Part shown: piece after piece, positions 1 to 14,045 of the stretch
How the letters are laid out: every line of letters starts with the position of its first letter
Numbering within the stretch: position 1 is the stretch's first letter
Assembly (NCBI RefSeq): GCF_901000735.1
Contig: NC_081542.1
Coordinates: 40,803,375-40,867,374 of the forward strand
Reading direction: 5' to 3'
Source: Corylus avellana
Lineage: Eukaryota > Streptophyta > Magnoliopsida > Fagales > Betulaceae
Length of the DNA stretch: 64,000 nucleotides
Notes under the pieces: model-generated
Told to the model about the DNA's origin: nothing
What the model saw: only the letters and a program-made list of their open reading frames with translations
Database searches by the model: none
Made by a program: the position numbers and the translations under genes

Positions 1-619
1 GGACAAACATCCAACCTCTGGCTGAGACCTCACTTCACAAAACAAGCTCATCTTGTTCAAATCCAAGACCAGCAACCTCTAGCACAATAATAGAAACTCA
101 ACTAATAATCTCAAAAAAAAAGACCTCACCCTCAACCCCTTGTTTATGGTGGAAGGAGATGTCACTTCAAAAGACCAATAATGCTTTAAACATCATAAAA
201 CAGCTCAGATGTCTCTTATTTAAAGAAAATAAACATTATAAATTATCACAATTTCCATGAAAACCTTCTAATATTGTTGTTCCAAAAAGAATTGGATTCA
301 ACTTTATATCAATATTTTCATTATTTTTATAAGTAACTGAAGTTTATTAAACATGCAAAGGCACAACCCAAGTACGCAAAAAGTATGCAAAAGAAACACC
401 TAACAAAAAATGAGAAAAGATCAAGAAAATCATAAAAGCTAGAAATATTAAAGTAGTCGAAGATAGATGTCCAGTGGTATAGTGACTTTAACCAAAAAGC
501 CTTCAACTCCAAACATTTTCCCTCATACAGGACAATTAATCTAATGCCAGAAACTACAAATTCCACAAGTATAGCTTTTTAAAAAATGAACAAGATATAG
601 ATTGAAATTTTTGATTCAC

Positions 620-1124
620 CTGATATGGACTCCAATGCCAATAAGTAATAATCTGAAACAGGACCAACCTGCATTTTAAGGAAACCCTCAAAAATCAATC
701 CCGGTATATATTACACCGACCTCTAAGCCAGATCATTCATCCAACACCCATTCCACAAGAAAGCAAAGAGAAGTCAAGAAACTGAAATGAATAATGCAGA
801 TAGATTGTGAAATTATGCTGAACTAACTGAAGAAAAATTCATCATCTCAGTGAAGGAAGCATAAGCTACAAATTTCGGGACTTCAATAAAAGTGGGACCT
901 ATTGGGAACAATGTGAGTACATTTTCTACTACTTAACCAACAATATCCTCCATAGTAAGCATTCACAAAGTCTGATTAAACAAGGAGTAAGCAAATCTTA
1001 CCAATTTCCATTCATTGTCATAGACGGGAAAACCAGTGATTCTGTTTTCCGTAAGAATTTCCAACGCTGTAGGCATAGAAGGCTGAATTTGGAAAAATAT
1101 ATGAGCTATTGCCCGAGACGTAAT
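620..1124 (-). pseudogene. CBS-domain protein, two-exon fragment (left arm)
   Basis: Two exons can be read on the minus strand. The first, 1124-1002, is 41 codons, follows an AG acceptor and ends at a GT donor. It contains a CBS-domain signature of the form ALEILTENRITGFPV followed by DNEWKL. The second, 668-620 (49 nt), also between AG and GT, reads VGPVSDYYLLALES. This resembles plant chloroplast or mitochondrial single-CBS-pair proteins (CBSX type), in which the same two blocks are adjacent. No upstream or downstream exons are found, so this is a remnant even though the first exon is open. It lies 3' of the H3.1 gene, as in the two other copies of this unit. Confidence 0.7.
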
Positions 1125-1429
1125 CTGCATTTAACAAATACCTTCATCAACCGTTGTTGTAGGCGATTTAATCTGTTTTCTATATATAAATAGAATTCAC
1201 AAAACGATTAATATTCCATAATCAAACACAATAACAAAATTAAAAGGCGATGAACTAAAATACGCAAGGGATTTGAAAGCGAGAAACGCATAATTTCCAT
1301 TAACGTAATCAGGATACAGCAAAATCTTTAACTACAATCTAACCTACGATCCAATCCGACAAAAAGCACAAAAGCACTAAACATAAATCCAGAATAAGCC
1401 AACTTCTTCCTATACAAATCGCTTCCAAT

Positions 1430-2180
<751 letters not shown>

Positions 2181-2479
2181 CTGGAGCGCTTTCTTTTGGT
2201 GGGGGTGGGAAAGTTTCAGGCGGGGTTTTAAAACGTAGGCGGGTACTTATAAAAAATAAATAAATAAGGGGAAAGTTCAGCATATGAAAATTTTTAAATT
2301 CCATATCCTGGTATTTTATTTTTATTTCTATTTTTAAAAAAAAATTATTTTCAGTTTTTTTTTGAATTTTTTATTTTTTTTTAAGAGTATTTTCCTCATT
2401 GGGAGACATTAACAAAATTTTGGTAATTTTGAAATGACATTGTCAATTAGATAATACTTCCAAATGGATATAGAGGAAA

Positions 2480-3567
2480 GGGGTGGCAAAATGGGTACAT
2501 GACACGACCCGATTACGACCCGCAGGTACCCGTTACATGATTAGCTATACTCAGACACGACCCGTTTAGCTAAACAGGTAATCGGGTTTGACACGATTAT
2601 GACACGAAAATAGTCGGGTAACCCGACACGACCCGTTAAATAAAAAAATTATATTAAATCAAAAAATTTAACAAATGCGTTTTTTTCCAATTAAAAATTT
2701 TCATGTTTCTAAAAAAAATTAAGAATTGGTTTTCTTTTGTTGGGTTTCTTTTTTTTTTTTTTCACTTTCTCCTCTCTGCCGAGTCGCCGACGCTCACAAC
2801 ATCTATTCATCCGTTCTTCTTTCCTTGGAATTCACATCCTCTTCCTTTGTTCCTTGTTTTGGGGCTTTCTTTCTCTTGCTTCTTACTTCTTCTAGTTTAT
2901 TCTTTCTTCACTTAAAAGTGAGAATAGATGTTGGGGTATGTACGAGAGAAGAGCAGGATTAAGAATAGAGGCGTGAAGAGTTTGGGTAATTCAGCTCAAA
3001 AGGAAAAGGGTCAGCAGGGAAAGGGACGGACTGAAGGCAGTAAGAAGCATAGAGGAGAAAGGGTCAAAATCGAGAAGGAGAACTCTCATTCCAGCATGGA
3101 ATCTAACTCAAGAAGCTCCAATTTTGTCTTTATGCAGGGTGATTTTACTATTCTAAATCCCCCTCGACGGCGAGGACTGAGGAGGGAGACCCGAGAGAGA
3201 GAGGGCTGAGACTCGAGAGTCGAGAGGGAGACGGAGGGAGAGTGAGAGACCGACACTTGTTGAGAGAGAGCAAGCAGAGAGTGAGACTGTGAGAGAGGCA
3301 GTAGGGCAGTCTGGGCAGAGGCACTGCCTTACCAGTTATCCCTATCAACTTATCCTACAAAAAAAAAAAAAAAAAGGGTCTAGCGGGTCGACCCAGATAC
3401 AAATGATACTGGCGAGGACCCGACCCGACCTTTAAGTAACGATATCCGCAGGTGCTGTTGTCGACTGAAGTCGAATGCTATTACGACCCGCCCGATAAGC
3501 GAATACATGAACTTTTTGTTTTTTGTCGTTTCGCGGAGGATGTCATGAATTTGCTGTTAAATGCGGC
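2480..3567. mobile_element. 1.1 kb insertion rich in CGGGTCGTGTC-type motifs
   Basis: This block is absent from the mirror position in the right arm (near 27310-27340), so it was inserted in the left arm or lost from the right. It opens with GGGGTGGCAAAATGGG and contains many ACGACCCG and ACCCGACCCG motifs near both ends, around an AT-rich and then a GA-rich core (3180-3310). Motifs like these occur at the ends of many non-autonomous plant hAT-like elements, but clean inverted ends and a target duplication were not found. The ends are approximate. The small open frames inside look like chance. Confidence 0.5.
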
Positions 3568-3756
3568 CTTCCAACTTATGTAAATAGTACCAAGTATTTA
3601 TAAACATTTAAAAGACACATTAAATTTATACTAAATTACTAAACTGTTATTCATGAGGTTAAAAATTTAATGTGTCTTTTAAATATTTACAGACACTTTG
3701 CACTATTTTACATAAGTTAGAGAATATTTCCTACATATCAGTTTGGAGTAAATTTC

Positions 3757-6489
3757 TGTAACGACCTAGATTTTAAAACTCTTATTTAAATAATATTAAA
3801 TAGATTAAAAATATAATCAATAAATTAGAACAATGATATGTGGATTAATGATATTAAATAACTATTTAGTGTTAAAGGTATATTACATTGATTTTTGACC
3901 TCTTATGTATATTACTTCAATTCTAAAAATTTAGCTTCACTAATATGTTTATGGGCATAATCAAACCTAATCTAGTGAATAAATTATTTATATTGGTGTT
4001 TAGCGAAGTCATAAATTAATTTGAAGCTTTTCAGTTTTTTTAGCCTAAAAAGCAGTGTCTTAATTTTCATACTGTCTAAATGAGATTAAAACTGCTAAAG
4101 AAAGATACCAAGGCTAGCCACCTTTGTTGAAAGCTTAAAGTCTTCTAGTAATGATGATTATAGTAAATATCATGATTATAATGATTTAATAAGGCAAGTG
4201 GCCAAGTGGGAATGCAAATAGTTAAAGCCTAAGTTGAATTGAAAACTTTGTATAGGCCAAAAATAGACATAAACGAACTCGGATGAAGTCGAACAAAAAA
4301 TATAAAATGTTTGTCTCGGAGTCCTCTATCTACTCTCAAAATTTCATGTCAATCGGAGTACGTTTGGACATTGAAAAATGGATCGGGATACACTGCCCTC
4401 ATTTTGGACGAAAATTCTAATTGGTATAGAGCATGAAATATGGACTAGGTTCATTCTTTTGGTTAAATACATCTCAACCCTTAGATCAAAGGTTTAAAAA
4501 TAAATCATAACCATTCATTCTCTTATAAATAGAGCCTAAGCTATAGTCACTGTCACTTGCTTTTTATTTACAATCTTAGAACAAATAAAATTGTTTGCTC
4601 CTCCTTTCATTTTATTTCTTAGTTCTAGTCAAATACCATATAGCCTAGATCTTTCTTGTAGTGTTCAAGCGTTTTTCTAAAACTATCTACCTAGAGAAGA
4701 TTTGGTGGAGTTTTACTTCTAAAGGATTATTGGGTAAGTGTTTCTTGTATAAATATCATGATTTATTGCTTTTATTACTTGTCCTCATTTAATTGTTTAA
4801 AGACCCAATAAAGCGTATAATGTAAAATAAAGTAATGGATACAAGTGAATTAATAATAAAGAGTTAGTGGATAAAATCAATTAAGGACTTACAATATTAT
4901 CTATATATTATTTACTTTACAGTATTTATATTCAGTCATTTCTTTTTTGTCATTTAAATTTCTGTTCCTATTTCTGGTGGTAAGGATCATTTGATCTCAT
5001 CCCCGAAATATGCATTATTTACATTCAGTTATTTCTTTTATGTCATTTAAATTTATGTTCATATTTCTGGCGGTAAGGACCATTTGATCTCATCCCCGAA
5101 ATATACATTATTTACATTCAGTTATTTATTTTATGTCATTTAAATTTTAATTCATATTTTTTGCGGTCATCCCCAGAATATGAATTCAGTATTTACATTC
5201 AGTCATTTCTTTTATTGTCATTTAAATTTTGATTCATACTTTGGTAGGTACGGACCATTGGTCTCATCTCCAAAATATGAGTCATGTTTTATATATATTA
5301 TTTATAATACTTGTTTGTATTTAGTGATACTGGCCATTAGCCTCGTCACCAAAAATGAATTCAGGCATAAAGCTTGTTATAAGTAATTATCTTAGATTAA
5401 TATAATAAAATGAGTAAGTAAAGATGAAGTGACAGATAATAAATAAATATAAAAAGATGAGGGTCTTTAAACAATGATATTATTGGAGAATGAACTAAGT
5501 ATTGTTTGTATGTATGTATTATATGCAGAAGTGGAGCAGAATACTACACTAAGGAGAGTAAGTATGGATATACTTACTGAGTACTAGCTTTGTTTTATTG
5601 TTATAGGAATTCTTATTTTGTCTTATGAATATAATTTTGCAATACAACTGCTGCATAATGTGTCTAATAAAATGGGCTAATAAGATAGCCACCTTAAGAA
5701 CAAGCTGGGTGAATTGCCGCGAGGAACTGTCGGTATCTCAGTGGATGGAGGTATATAACCGTCCAACATGCCTAATATATAACTAAGTTGGGGCGGTGTA
5801 GTTGCCAGCACCAAACAGGTAAACCTCTAAAGTGTGAGGGACATAACGGACGTAAGCAGGCTGAGAGCTCATGAGAAGAGGTCTGAAGAAAGATTATCAT
5901 AAAACACAAACTAATCTGTCATTACGCTGCATTCACAACTCATTCATTATTATATATTTTAGTCTTTAATCTTACTTGTTCAAACAAGTCTTTTTAGTCT
6001 TTATCTCTAGGAAAATAGATTACTCACTTGTTTGCCTATGTAAATATGATAACGTCATCTTTACATAGATCTTGATGCAGGAGTAGAAAGTGAGGACGAT
6101 GGTCCTTTTACTGGTTTTGATGGTTGATAGACCATCTGCTGCAGGATTTATGCTTACTCTATGGAGCAAGTCTCATTTATGTTAATCGCTTTTATTATGT
6201 ATGGTGATGTGTGTAAACTTAATAAATATTACAATAGTAATTTAGGTGCCGTCTGTGGCATATATTTGGTACACCTAGTGTGTACATATCTTGTAATGAA
6301 AATCATGTTTCCATTTTATTTAATAATATATCGCCTCGAGGTATTTCAATTAGCTCAATGGTGTTGTGTAAGTTATTCCTAGGTCATAGAAAGAGAAAAA
6401 AATATACATACTCCGCTGTAAGATTGTATTTTCTAAAGTTGTAGCGTGACGACTTCGATATTTGCTAATTCAAATATCGGGGTGTTACA
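3757..6489. mobile_element. 2.73 kb solo-LTR-like insertion
   Basis: The right arm has an uninterrupted version of this site (near 27085), so the block is an insertion. It begins TGTAACGACC and ends GGGGTGTTACA, giving TG...CA ends with a 6-bp inverted TGTAAC. It is flanked by ATTTC (3752-3756) and ATTTA (6490-6494), an imperfect 5-bp target duplication. Those are the marks of an LTR. No internal direct repeat of the ends and no protein domain were found, so a solo LTR of a large retrotransposon fits best. A non-autonomous element with short ends is the alternative. Confidence 0.65.
4925..5285. repeat. Four-unit tandem repeat of 80-95 bp inside the solo LTR
   Basis: Four successive units each begin with a CATTCAG(T/C)(T/C)ATTT-like block, continue with TCATTTAAATTT, and usually end with GATCTCATCCCCGAAATATG. 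Units start near 4931, 5022, 5115 and 5196. The third unit is shortened and the fourth more diverged. Confidence 0.75.
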
Positions 6490-9400
6490 ATTTATGTCTA
6501 TACTTTAAAGGGCATCGTATGGCTTGGTTCAATTGACGGCTGTGCATGTTTTGGTGAGACACACACGGATCGCCTGGATCGAAGGCCTTGCAATTAGAAT
6601 GTATTAATTTTTTTTAAGGTTTTGTTTATTCTGGAATTATTATTATTATTTTTTTTTTTTTGTGCTTGGTGGTTAAAGTTGTATTTGTTTAGGTGTAAAA
6701 TATTTTTTTTTACAGAATATTTTTTTGAGTGCTTAGCTTAATATAAAATGGTGGTCAATCCAAAAACAATGTTATTAACCCACCATACCCATCTACATGC
6801 GAGAAGAAATCAAGGCTCGATCACATTCACAACATTTCAAGCTGGATGATAAGCAACACCATATCTAACCTAAGGAAAAAGCAAGTAGCAATTATGAAAG
6901 AGCTTGATCAAAGATTTAGACGGCTATATTCTATCAAATTGGATGAAAAAGGCATCCCATGTGTTCCTCATCGCAAAATTTTCTTTTGTAGGACCATTTA
7001 CTCAAAATGCATTATTGTGTTTATGGACTGTTTAATTGCATTATTGTTAGTGTGGATGACTTTCTCTTTTTATTTTTTCTAAGTCAACAAGAAAAACGTT
7101 ACAAGAGAAAGGTCTTTTCAATTCTTGATTTGAATGAAACACCAGTTGAAAATGCTTCCGAACACGAGATTGAAAGCGGCCCATCAAACTACACAATGTG
7201 CTCAATAAAATACACTACAAATATGGCAACTAACAAAGGAAATCTTAGAAACAAAAGTCCGATCTTGATATGCTAGCAACATAGCATGGGGCCGCTTCAC
7301 CAAAGGCAGCAAAAGACAAGAGACACGTGTGGATGACTTATCGTGTGGAGAAAGTGGTGCCTTCTGAGGATTGACAGTTTTATATAACATGTGGATCCAT
7401 GTGGATCCAACATAAGAAAGTTCAATGTTACGTTTTCGGGACTTTGAACACGTAACTAGTTTATGAACTGAAAAATTACCAGGATAATCTTTCCTTAACT
7501 TTCCTATTATTGAAAAAATAAGCAAAATAATTCTAGCAGTAGGATTTTCGAGATATCCTGGACCTCCTTTGGTAGAGCAATTAAAAAGGCTCTTAAACTC
7601 CCACAAACACAAGGTTTGAATAAATTCTTGACTGACTTCTTATTCCATAGCAATGCAGTATTTAAAGAACAAAACTACAGCTGAGATATAGTCCCACACG
7701 TGTGTGACTTATGACTCCTAAAGCAATAAAGATAAAAACTCCTAAAACAATAAAGATAAGACTCTTAAAGCAATAAGAATAAGATCTCCTCAAGCGAAAA
7801 GAATAAGAACTCCTAAAACAATAAAGATAAGACTCCTAAAGCAATCAAATAACTAAGCTACGTGACATACCATCAATTAGCGATACTAACAAACCTAATG
7901 GAAATAGATTACTGCACCGTCCACGTTGACACACCCACCAGCCCTTAGAACATTCAAGCGTTGGTGATACTTAAAAGGATCTAGAGGGAATTCCAATGAC
8001 CAAATGCAACAAACATACATGCCCGATGCCTCACTATAACATATTATTATATTAATGTATTATCACATACAAACAATACATACCATATAAAAATTTAGTT
8101 GTAATTTCTGATTATCTAATTCAGCTAAGGACCTAATTCCAACAATTGAATCTCACAAAAGTGATTCATTACTCAGTTCCTTTTTGTCAATTTACTTGCT
8201 CTGTTTTAAAGCATACCAATCAAATGCAGCATTCTTTTCAGCAGCATTCATTTGGCCACTCCACATCCACACACAAACCAAAAAGATAGATGGGAATCAA
8301 AGGAACTGGGGCCTAATCCAAAATACCAAGATTAGGGTGTTTCAAAAGATAAGTAATAAGGGTCAATTTTGGGTGCTTTGTTAAGGGTAAGTGATTAGGG
8401 GGTTCTGTTTTGTGTTTTGTTTTAATATGTTGGTTTTGATAATTGTTGATTAGTGGAAGGCCTGACGGGCTTACAAGACAAATTTTTATGAATAACTATC
8501 AGCTCAAGTCCTATGTTCCCCAATCATTTAGATGAGTTGTTAGCATAATCTGCAAGATGAATTAAGGATTACATGATCCTCCTATAAATACGTGAGTTAG
8601 AGCTACGGGAAATTCATTGAAGAATTTGATATAAAATTTTGTATGCTTTGACTCCTACCCTAAGTAGAGATGTTTTATTCAATCCATCTTCCTTTTACAA
8701 TCAACCACAACCAATCAATCACCAACACAAGAACCTATCAAAGATATAATCCTTTGGCCAAAACATTTTCATGCTAAGAATTCTAGCATTCGTATAATCA
8801 GACACAACAAAACCAAAACTGACTCCCCAAACCATATGCATTAACCTGGCATTGTTAACTACTTGCTTAATCCAAAAACTTAAGTTGACAAAGAAATGTT
8901 TATCTCTGTTTTCTGCAAAAATAAATGGAGATCAAAGACTTATGACTGAAACTAAAACACCAAGTGAGACAAAAGCAAGTCATTTGCTTTAGGAATTCAA
9001 GTCGCAAATATCATCTCAGGGAAAAACCTAATCAAACAACAACAAAAAATGTGACCATGAATTAGAAGAGATTTTCCATTTCAACATCTATAATGAATAT
9101 TAGAGAGCACCAATTGGTTTATTTCTTTGACAAGAATTATAGAGCACAAGCCAATACCTATTAATCATGTTACAATGTCAAACATGAAGGAACAACAATT
9201 AGACACACACATCAAACAGTTGAAACCCAATTTAAATTAGGCTTGAACTATTGACGCTTTGGACAAATAGCAACAAAATGTGTGCTCACATCTTATTTGG
9301 CAGAAAAATTTAGACCAACCCCTAAGAGCATTCCTAGTGAACTAGAATTTGGCTAAAAATTCACTTTTTTCTATTTTAACTAACCACTTTTCAAAAGCAC

Positions 9401-10604
9401 CAAACATCCAACTCTCTAAATCTTTCTCTACTCCATTTAAATATTGTTCTTTATCTCACCTTTATTCTTTTGGTAGTTGGAAGAGGGTTTTATTCTTCTG
9501 ATAATCCATTCTTCTCCCTCCTACTATTTATTTTACCTATTAGTTGGAGTGAATATTAAATTAGAAATTGTGATTCATTAATCATAGATAGGAAAATATT
9601 ACTCAGGAAACACATAAATTACATAATTCTATAAGCAATGATGTTGCATTATCTACACAAACAACACCCGCCAGAAATGGGCATTTGGACAAGCAGCATC
9701 ACCTGATAATGGTCAAGAGTCGACTACCTTTCTCAACAAGACCCTCATTCCTCTTAATAGGCTACCCTAAAATGCTGGAAATAAATGAGCAAACAATACT
9801 TATCTATTTGTAAAACTCACCATTATCGAATTTTCCCCAGCAAACCTATTTGGTCCATACTAACAACAGAAAGTAATTGATATTTCAAGATTCCCAAAAA
9901 CATGATCCAAGTCTAAAACAAAATAAAAGAATACTGCGACAATATCAGACACGAGACAAGGGAGAAAAGGAAACTCTACCATCAAGACTCTAGGGTCATT
10001 TCTATTAGTTGTGGCTTCGAAAGTGATGCACTCGGTATTTGGAGAAAGATATCCATGGTTTAAATTTTCAAAAGTCAAAAAATCAATCGACTTTGAAGTT
10101 GGAGGTAAAAGCTGATTGCAAAGAGTAAAATCTAGTCTTTGAAGTTGGAGGTATTTGAGGAAATCTCCACAAATCTTTTCCCTTTCAAGTAATATAAACC
10201 ATGAATGATTGATTCATTTATCCATGTAAAATCCAGTCAGAAAAATATTTGGGAAAAAAATGTCTCGGATCAGCCCATTTGATGTTTAAGCAAGCAACCT
10301 TAATGTGCCCGTGTCATCATTAGTTTTCCAGGCAGCTCTATACTATTAATCAGGAAAGCACACAATAAATTATGCAGGAAGCAAGCTCACCTATCCCCTC
10401 AAGTTCGTCCCCTGTAGCCTTCAGGCCATTATAAAATGCTCTCTATATTTGACAAACATCCAACCTTTGGCTGAGACCTCACCTCACCAAACAAGCTCTT
10501 GTTCAAACCCAGGACAGGGAACCTCTAGCACAGTAATAGAAACTCCACTAATAATCTCAAGAAAAAAAAAAAAAAAAATGACAGGCAACCTATAGCACAC
10601 TCCA

Positions 10605-10846
10605 TTTTCTACTGGCACAAAACGAACCGGCATCTATTAGTTCGAAGTTCTAATTATTCTCGTCTAAAAAAGTTTCAGTCACCAAATTTATAATATCAAG
10701 ATTCTTTACGCTTTTCTAGATCCACACTCCATTTTCTACTGGCACAAAACCAACCGGCATCTATCAGTTTGAAGTTCTAATTATTCTCGTCTAAAAAAGT
10801 TTCAGTCACCAAATTTATAATATCAAGATTCTTTACGCTTTTCTAG
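10605..10846. repeat. Direct duplication of about 121 bp
   Basis: Two adjacent copies share CCATTTTCTACTGGCACAAA near their start and TTACGCTTTTCTAGAT at their end (about 10605-10725 and 10726-10846). The mirror position in the right arm (23190-23310) has only one copy, so the duplication arose after the arms separated. Confidence 0.8.
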
Positions 10847-11250
10847 ATTTGGTTAGTGACCCGATATGAAAACACAAGAACAAATAAAAGGGTGGGGGGG
10901 GAAGAAGAAAGGTTAAGAGAACAGTTCTTATAAGCATCCATTTATAGGCAATAAAAACTCTTGTTGTGGTACTAGTTTGAATACATGACCTCACCCTCGA
11001 CCCCTTGTTTATGGTGGAAGGAGATGTCACTTCCAAGTTCCAAAGACTACTAATGCTTTAAACATCATAAAACAGCTCGAATTTGTCTCTTATTTAAAGA
11101 AAATAAATATTAACTATTATCAGAAATTTCATGAAAAAAAAATTCTAATATTATTGTTCCAAAAAGAATTGGATATGACTTTATATCAATATTTTCCTTT
11201 TCTTTTAAGTAATCGAAATTCATTAAACACGCAAAGGCACAACCCAAGTT

Positions 11251-11350
11251 NNNNNNNNNNNNNNNNNNNNNNNNNNNNNNNNNNNNNNNNNNNNNNNNNN
11301 NNNNNNNNNNNNNNNNNNNNNNNNNNNNNNNNNNNNNNNNNNNNNNNNNN
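11251..11350. other. Assembly gap (100 N)
   Basis: A run of 100 N, likely a placeholder of unknown true size. To the left is arm-type repeat DNA (10850-11250, no gene seen). To the right is the 3' end of the internal region of a copia element. Any missing body of that element would lie here. Confidence 0.95.
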
Positions 11351-12627
11351 AAAAAAAAAAAAAAGGCATAAAATAAGCTCAAATGACTTCGTTTTGCTTC
11401 TGTCTGTCCCTAAAGAAAGAATCAGTGATCAAATTCATTGCGGAAATAGATGATTACTAAAGGACATGGTAAAAGTGAATGATTAGTCTCAGGGGGAGTG
11501 TATCGGATGAGGGAATCTAGGTCCTAACATTATAAGGTTTTACTGTGGCTTGAATCAGACTGTTTGTCTTCCTTTACAAAATGTCTGCCTAGATTTACCT
11601 TAATTGATGAAATCTGATTTAATGGGAGTTTTCACACACTACACCATCACATGAAATTTCTGATAATTGCTTACTTGACCGAATTCACAGAATAAGGTTG
11701 TATCGTGCATTTGGTACATTTATGGTGTAAGTGCAATTGTTTTTGACCACTCCAAAAGTGTTAAGATTTCATAAGAACACACATGAGTTATTGGATATCT
11801 AAACAAAGTTTTTTTTGTTTTTATATTTTTTTAAAATTAAAAAAAAAATTATTTAATTGTTGCAGTCCAGTGTTCGGACACACACTCTGCCTTGGGTATA
11901 TCGACATTTTTGCTTAAAATCTCTGCATCTCATTTCATCTCCTCACTCTCTCGGCCGCACCTCTTCTTCCTCAGATTATTTTTTTTCGTTTTCTTTGTTT
12001 TGCTTCACTTTCCTGTCTACACTTCCATCATCACAGGTATGCTTTCTTTTCTTCTCCTTTTCAATTTCTTTTGTTCAAATCACATTTTTCTTTTTCTATT
12101 TGGTTTCAAATCGCAATATGTGACTGGTTGTGTTCAAGTGTGCAATTCCGAAATACTTGTCTATTTGATTCCTATTGTTCAATCGTTCTATCTCATATGG
12201 TTGTTGCACAATACATCATCTATCATGTATTTAAGGATGGGTTCCTCAATTTGCCATGGATTGTTCACAGATGATTTTTCTTGCCCATAACGTGTTTGAT
12301 AAAATGTCTCAAAGACTTAGTTTTGAAATTGTGTTCCATTTTTTTCATTACCGTGCTTTATTTCAAGGTATTTAGTTTTTAGATGTTGGTTGCAAAGTTT
12401 CTAGGAAAGGTATGATCAATATACATGAAATTTTTTCAAATGTGATAATCAATAGCTCAATGCCTATTACATGGTTGATGTAATCAACATTTGAAATCTG
12501 TTTAGGTTGCATCTTTTTCGATTGTGGGATCACATTGGATCACTTGTTTCATCTCAAAAATTATTTTCCAAGATACTTTCTTCCATGATTTGAGATATTC
12601 GTTTTTTCTGTGATATGACTGCAGAAA

Positions 12628-13614
12628 ATGGTGTATCCAATTTCAGAATCAACACCAAGGAGAAAGCGCACTCGTGAAGAAAAATCAGTCCTACAAGATA
12701 AGATTTTGACTCGCAAAATTGTGATCGAGCGTGGAGTAGAACAAAATGATCTTCGAGTGGAACCGTTTCGATTCATTCATGACATCTTCCAGGAAAATAA
12801 ATGGACCTCCTTGTTCATTCCTGTTAATGCCTACACTCGGTTAGTTCTGGAATTCTACTACAACATCGACGACATTGACTTAGTTGGTCCCCCGTCATTC
12901 AAGACCAAGGTCTCTGGGAAAACTCTCAATATCACTACTGAGCTGATCAGTGAAGTTACTGGGATTCCATTGATGAATGAGAAGCCGCTTCCATTTCTGA
13001 AAGATGATCCACAACCAACAAAAGCTGAAATCATGGCCGTTCTTAATCCAAGTCGGCAGCTTGTATGGGATGAAGACCTGAACAAAATTTCGATTGGCCA
13101 TGTACGGGCTCTAGAGAGACTCTTAACTCGGATTGTACTGCAGAATATTTGGCCAATCTCTCGACATAGTCATGTGACCATCGAACGAGCAATGATGATT
13201 TATGGCATCATTACTCGTTCTAAGTTTTGTTTATGCACTCATCTAGTATTGACTATGATCGAGCTTCATGAAGATCACTCGATTGCATTACCTTATGGCG
13301 GTTTCATTACGAAGATTTTGCCAGAAATTGCTGCAAATGAACATATGGAAGCCCCTGAAGGTTACTTTGGAAAAACAACTGTGATGAAGTCAAATGCCCA
13401 ACTTCGGCTTCACGCTCCAGATGTGCAGGCGCCTCCACTTGCTCAAGATTCTCCAGCTGCGTCCTCCTCGGGATCCTCAGACATGTCAAGTCAATTAACT
13501 AAAATAATTGACTTACTTCAAACTCAAGGCCGAAGCATTGAAGCTATCAACACTCGTCTCACGAATTTGGAGAAAGATGTGAAGTCCATGAAGGAAAGCT
13601 TTTGGCAAGAATAA
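12628..13614 (+). CDS. LTR-encoded protein, possible plant transposon protein family (copy D)
   Basis: A 328-residue open frame with a true ATG lies wholly inside an LTR. The N-terminus is basic (RRKRTREEKS near residues 11-20). The middle resembles the domain called putative plant transposon protein, often found near plant retroelements: a VREFYYN-type block, then VSGKTLNIT and EVTGIPL, then a W-containing segment near LVWDEDL. This assignment is inference. A Pro/Ser-rich linker precedes a C-terminal heptad-like stretch (SSQLTKIIDLLQTQGRSIEA onward, about 285-325) that should form a coiled coil. It differs from the copy at 37376-38374 by a few substitutions and a 12-nt in-frame deletion. No catalytic motif is recognised and its function is unknown. 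Confidence 0.7.
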   Translation: MVYPISESTPRRKRTREEKSVLQDKILTRKIVIERGVEQNDLRVEPFRFIHDIFQENKWTSLFIPVNAYTRLVLEFYYNIDDIDLVGPPSFKTKVSGKTLNITTELISEVTGIPLMNEKPLPFLKDDPQPTKAEIMAVLNPSRQLVWDEDLNKISIGHVRALERLLTRIVLQNIWPISRHSHVTIERAMMIYGIITRSKFCLCTHLVLTMIELHEDHSIALPYGGFITKILPEIAANEHMEAPEGYFGKTTVMKSNAQLRLHAPDVQAPPLAQDSPAASSSGSSDMSSQLTKIIDLLQTQGRSIEAINTRLTNLEKDVKSMKESFWQE

Positions 13615-13889
13615 TTTGTCCTTCCTGTTTGTGTTTGTTTCTGGCAAGAATAATTTTTTGTTGTCTGGTTAAAACTTGGTTGTTGGTTTTCTTATTTAAA
13701 ACTCTAGTTTTTTTTGCTTCCTTTGTCCTTCCGAGACAAAAAGGGGGAGTTATTTTGATTTTCATGCACTACAATTATTTTTATTTTTGTTCCCGAATGG
13801 CCAAAGGGGAAGTTTATTAGTTTAGATTGTTTGGCTCATTCGGTTTACATGTATGGAGTTTAGGAAGCAGTTTTAAAAAAACCAGAACA

Positions 13890-14045
13890 ATGTTTTGAAG
13901 GAGGGGTCCGGACCGCCAGAAGTAGGGTCCGGACCCCATTTCCAGAAACAATCATGTGAAGGAGGGGTCCGGACCGCCAGAAACAGGGTTCGGACCCCAT
14001 TTCCAGAAACCTCATTTTATAAGGCCTGTTCGGACCCCAGATTTG
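13890..14045. repeat. GTCCGGAC minisatellite in LTR copy D (two units)
   Basis: Two units of about 62 bp, each with two GGTCCGGACC-type palindromes separated by a CAGAAGTAGG-like spacer. The same array has five units in the LTR at 45395-48785, two in the LTR at 36521-39751 and one in the truncated LTR at 32933-33632. Confidence 0.85.

Noticed and set aside
2928..3209. Small basic open frame in the 1.1 kb insertion
   Set aside because: Lys/Arg/Glu-rich low complexity, absent from the right arm, no known domain.
6846..7276. Possible gene in the left arm, with a partner on the minus strand at 26125-26664
   Set aside because: Part of the same DNA recurs at 55490 and 60800 in other contexts without an open frame, and no protein family was recognised. 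It is treated as repeat DNA.
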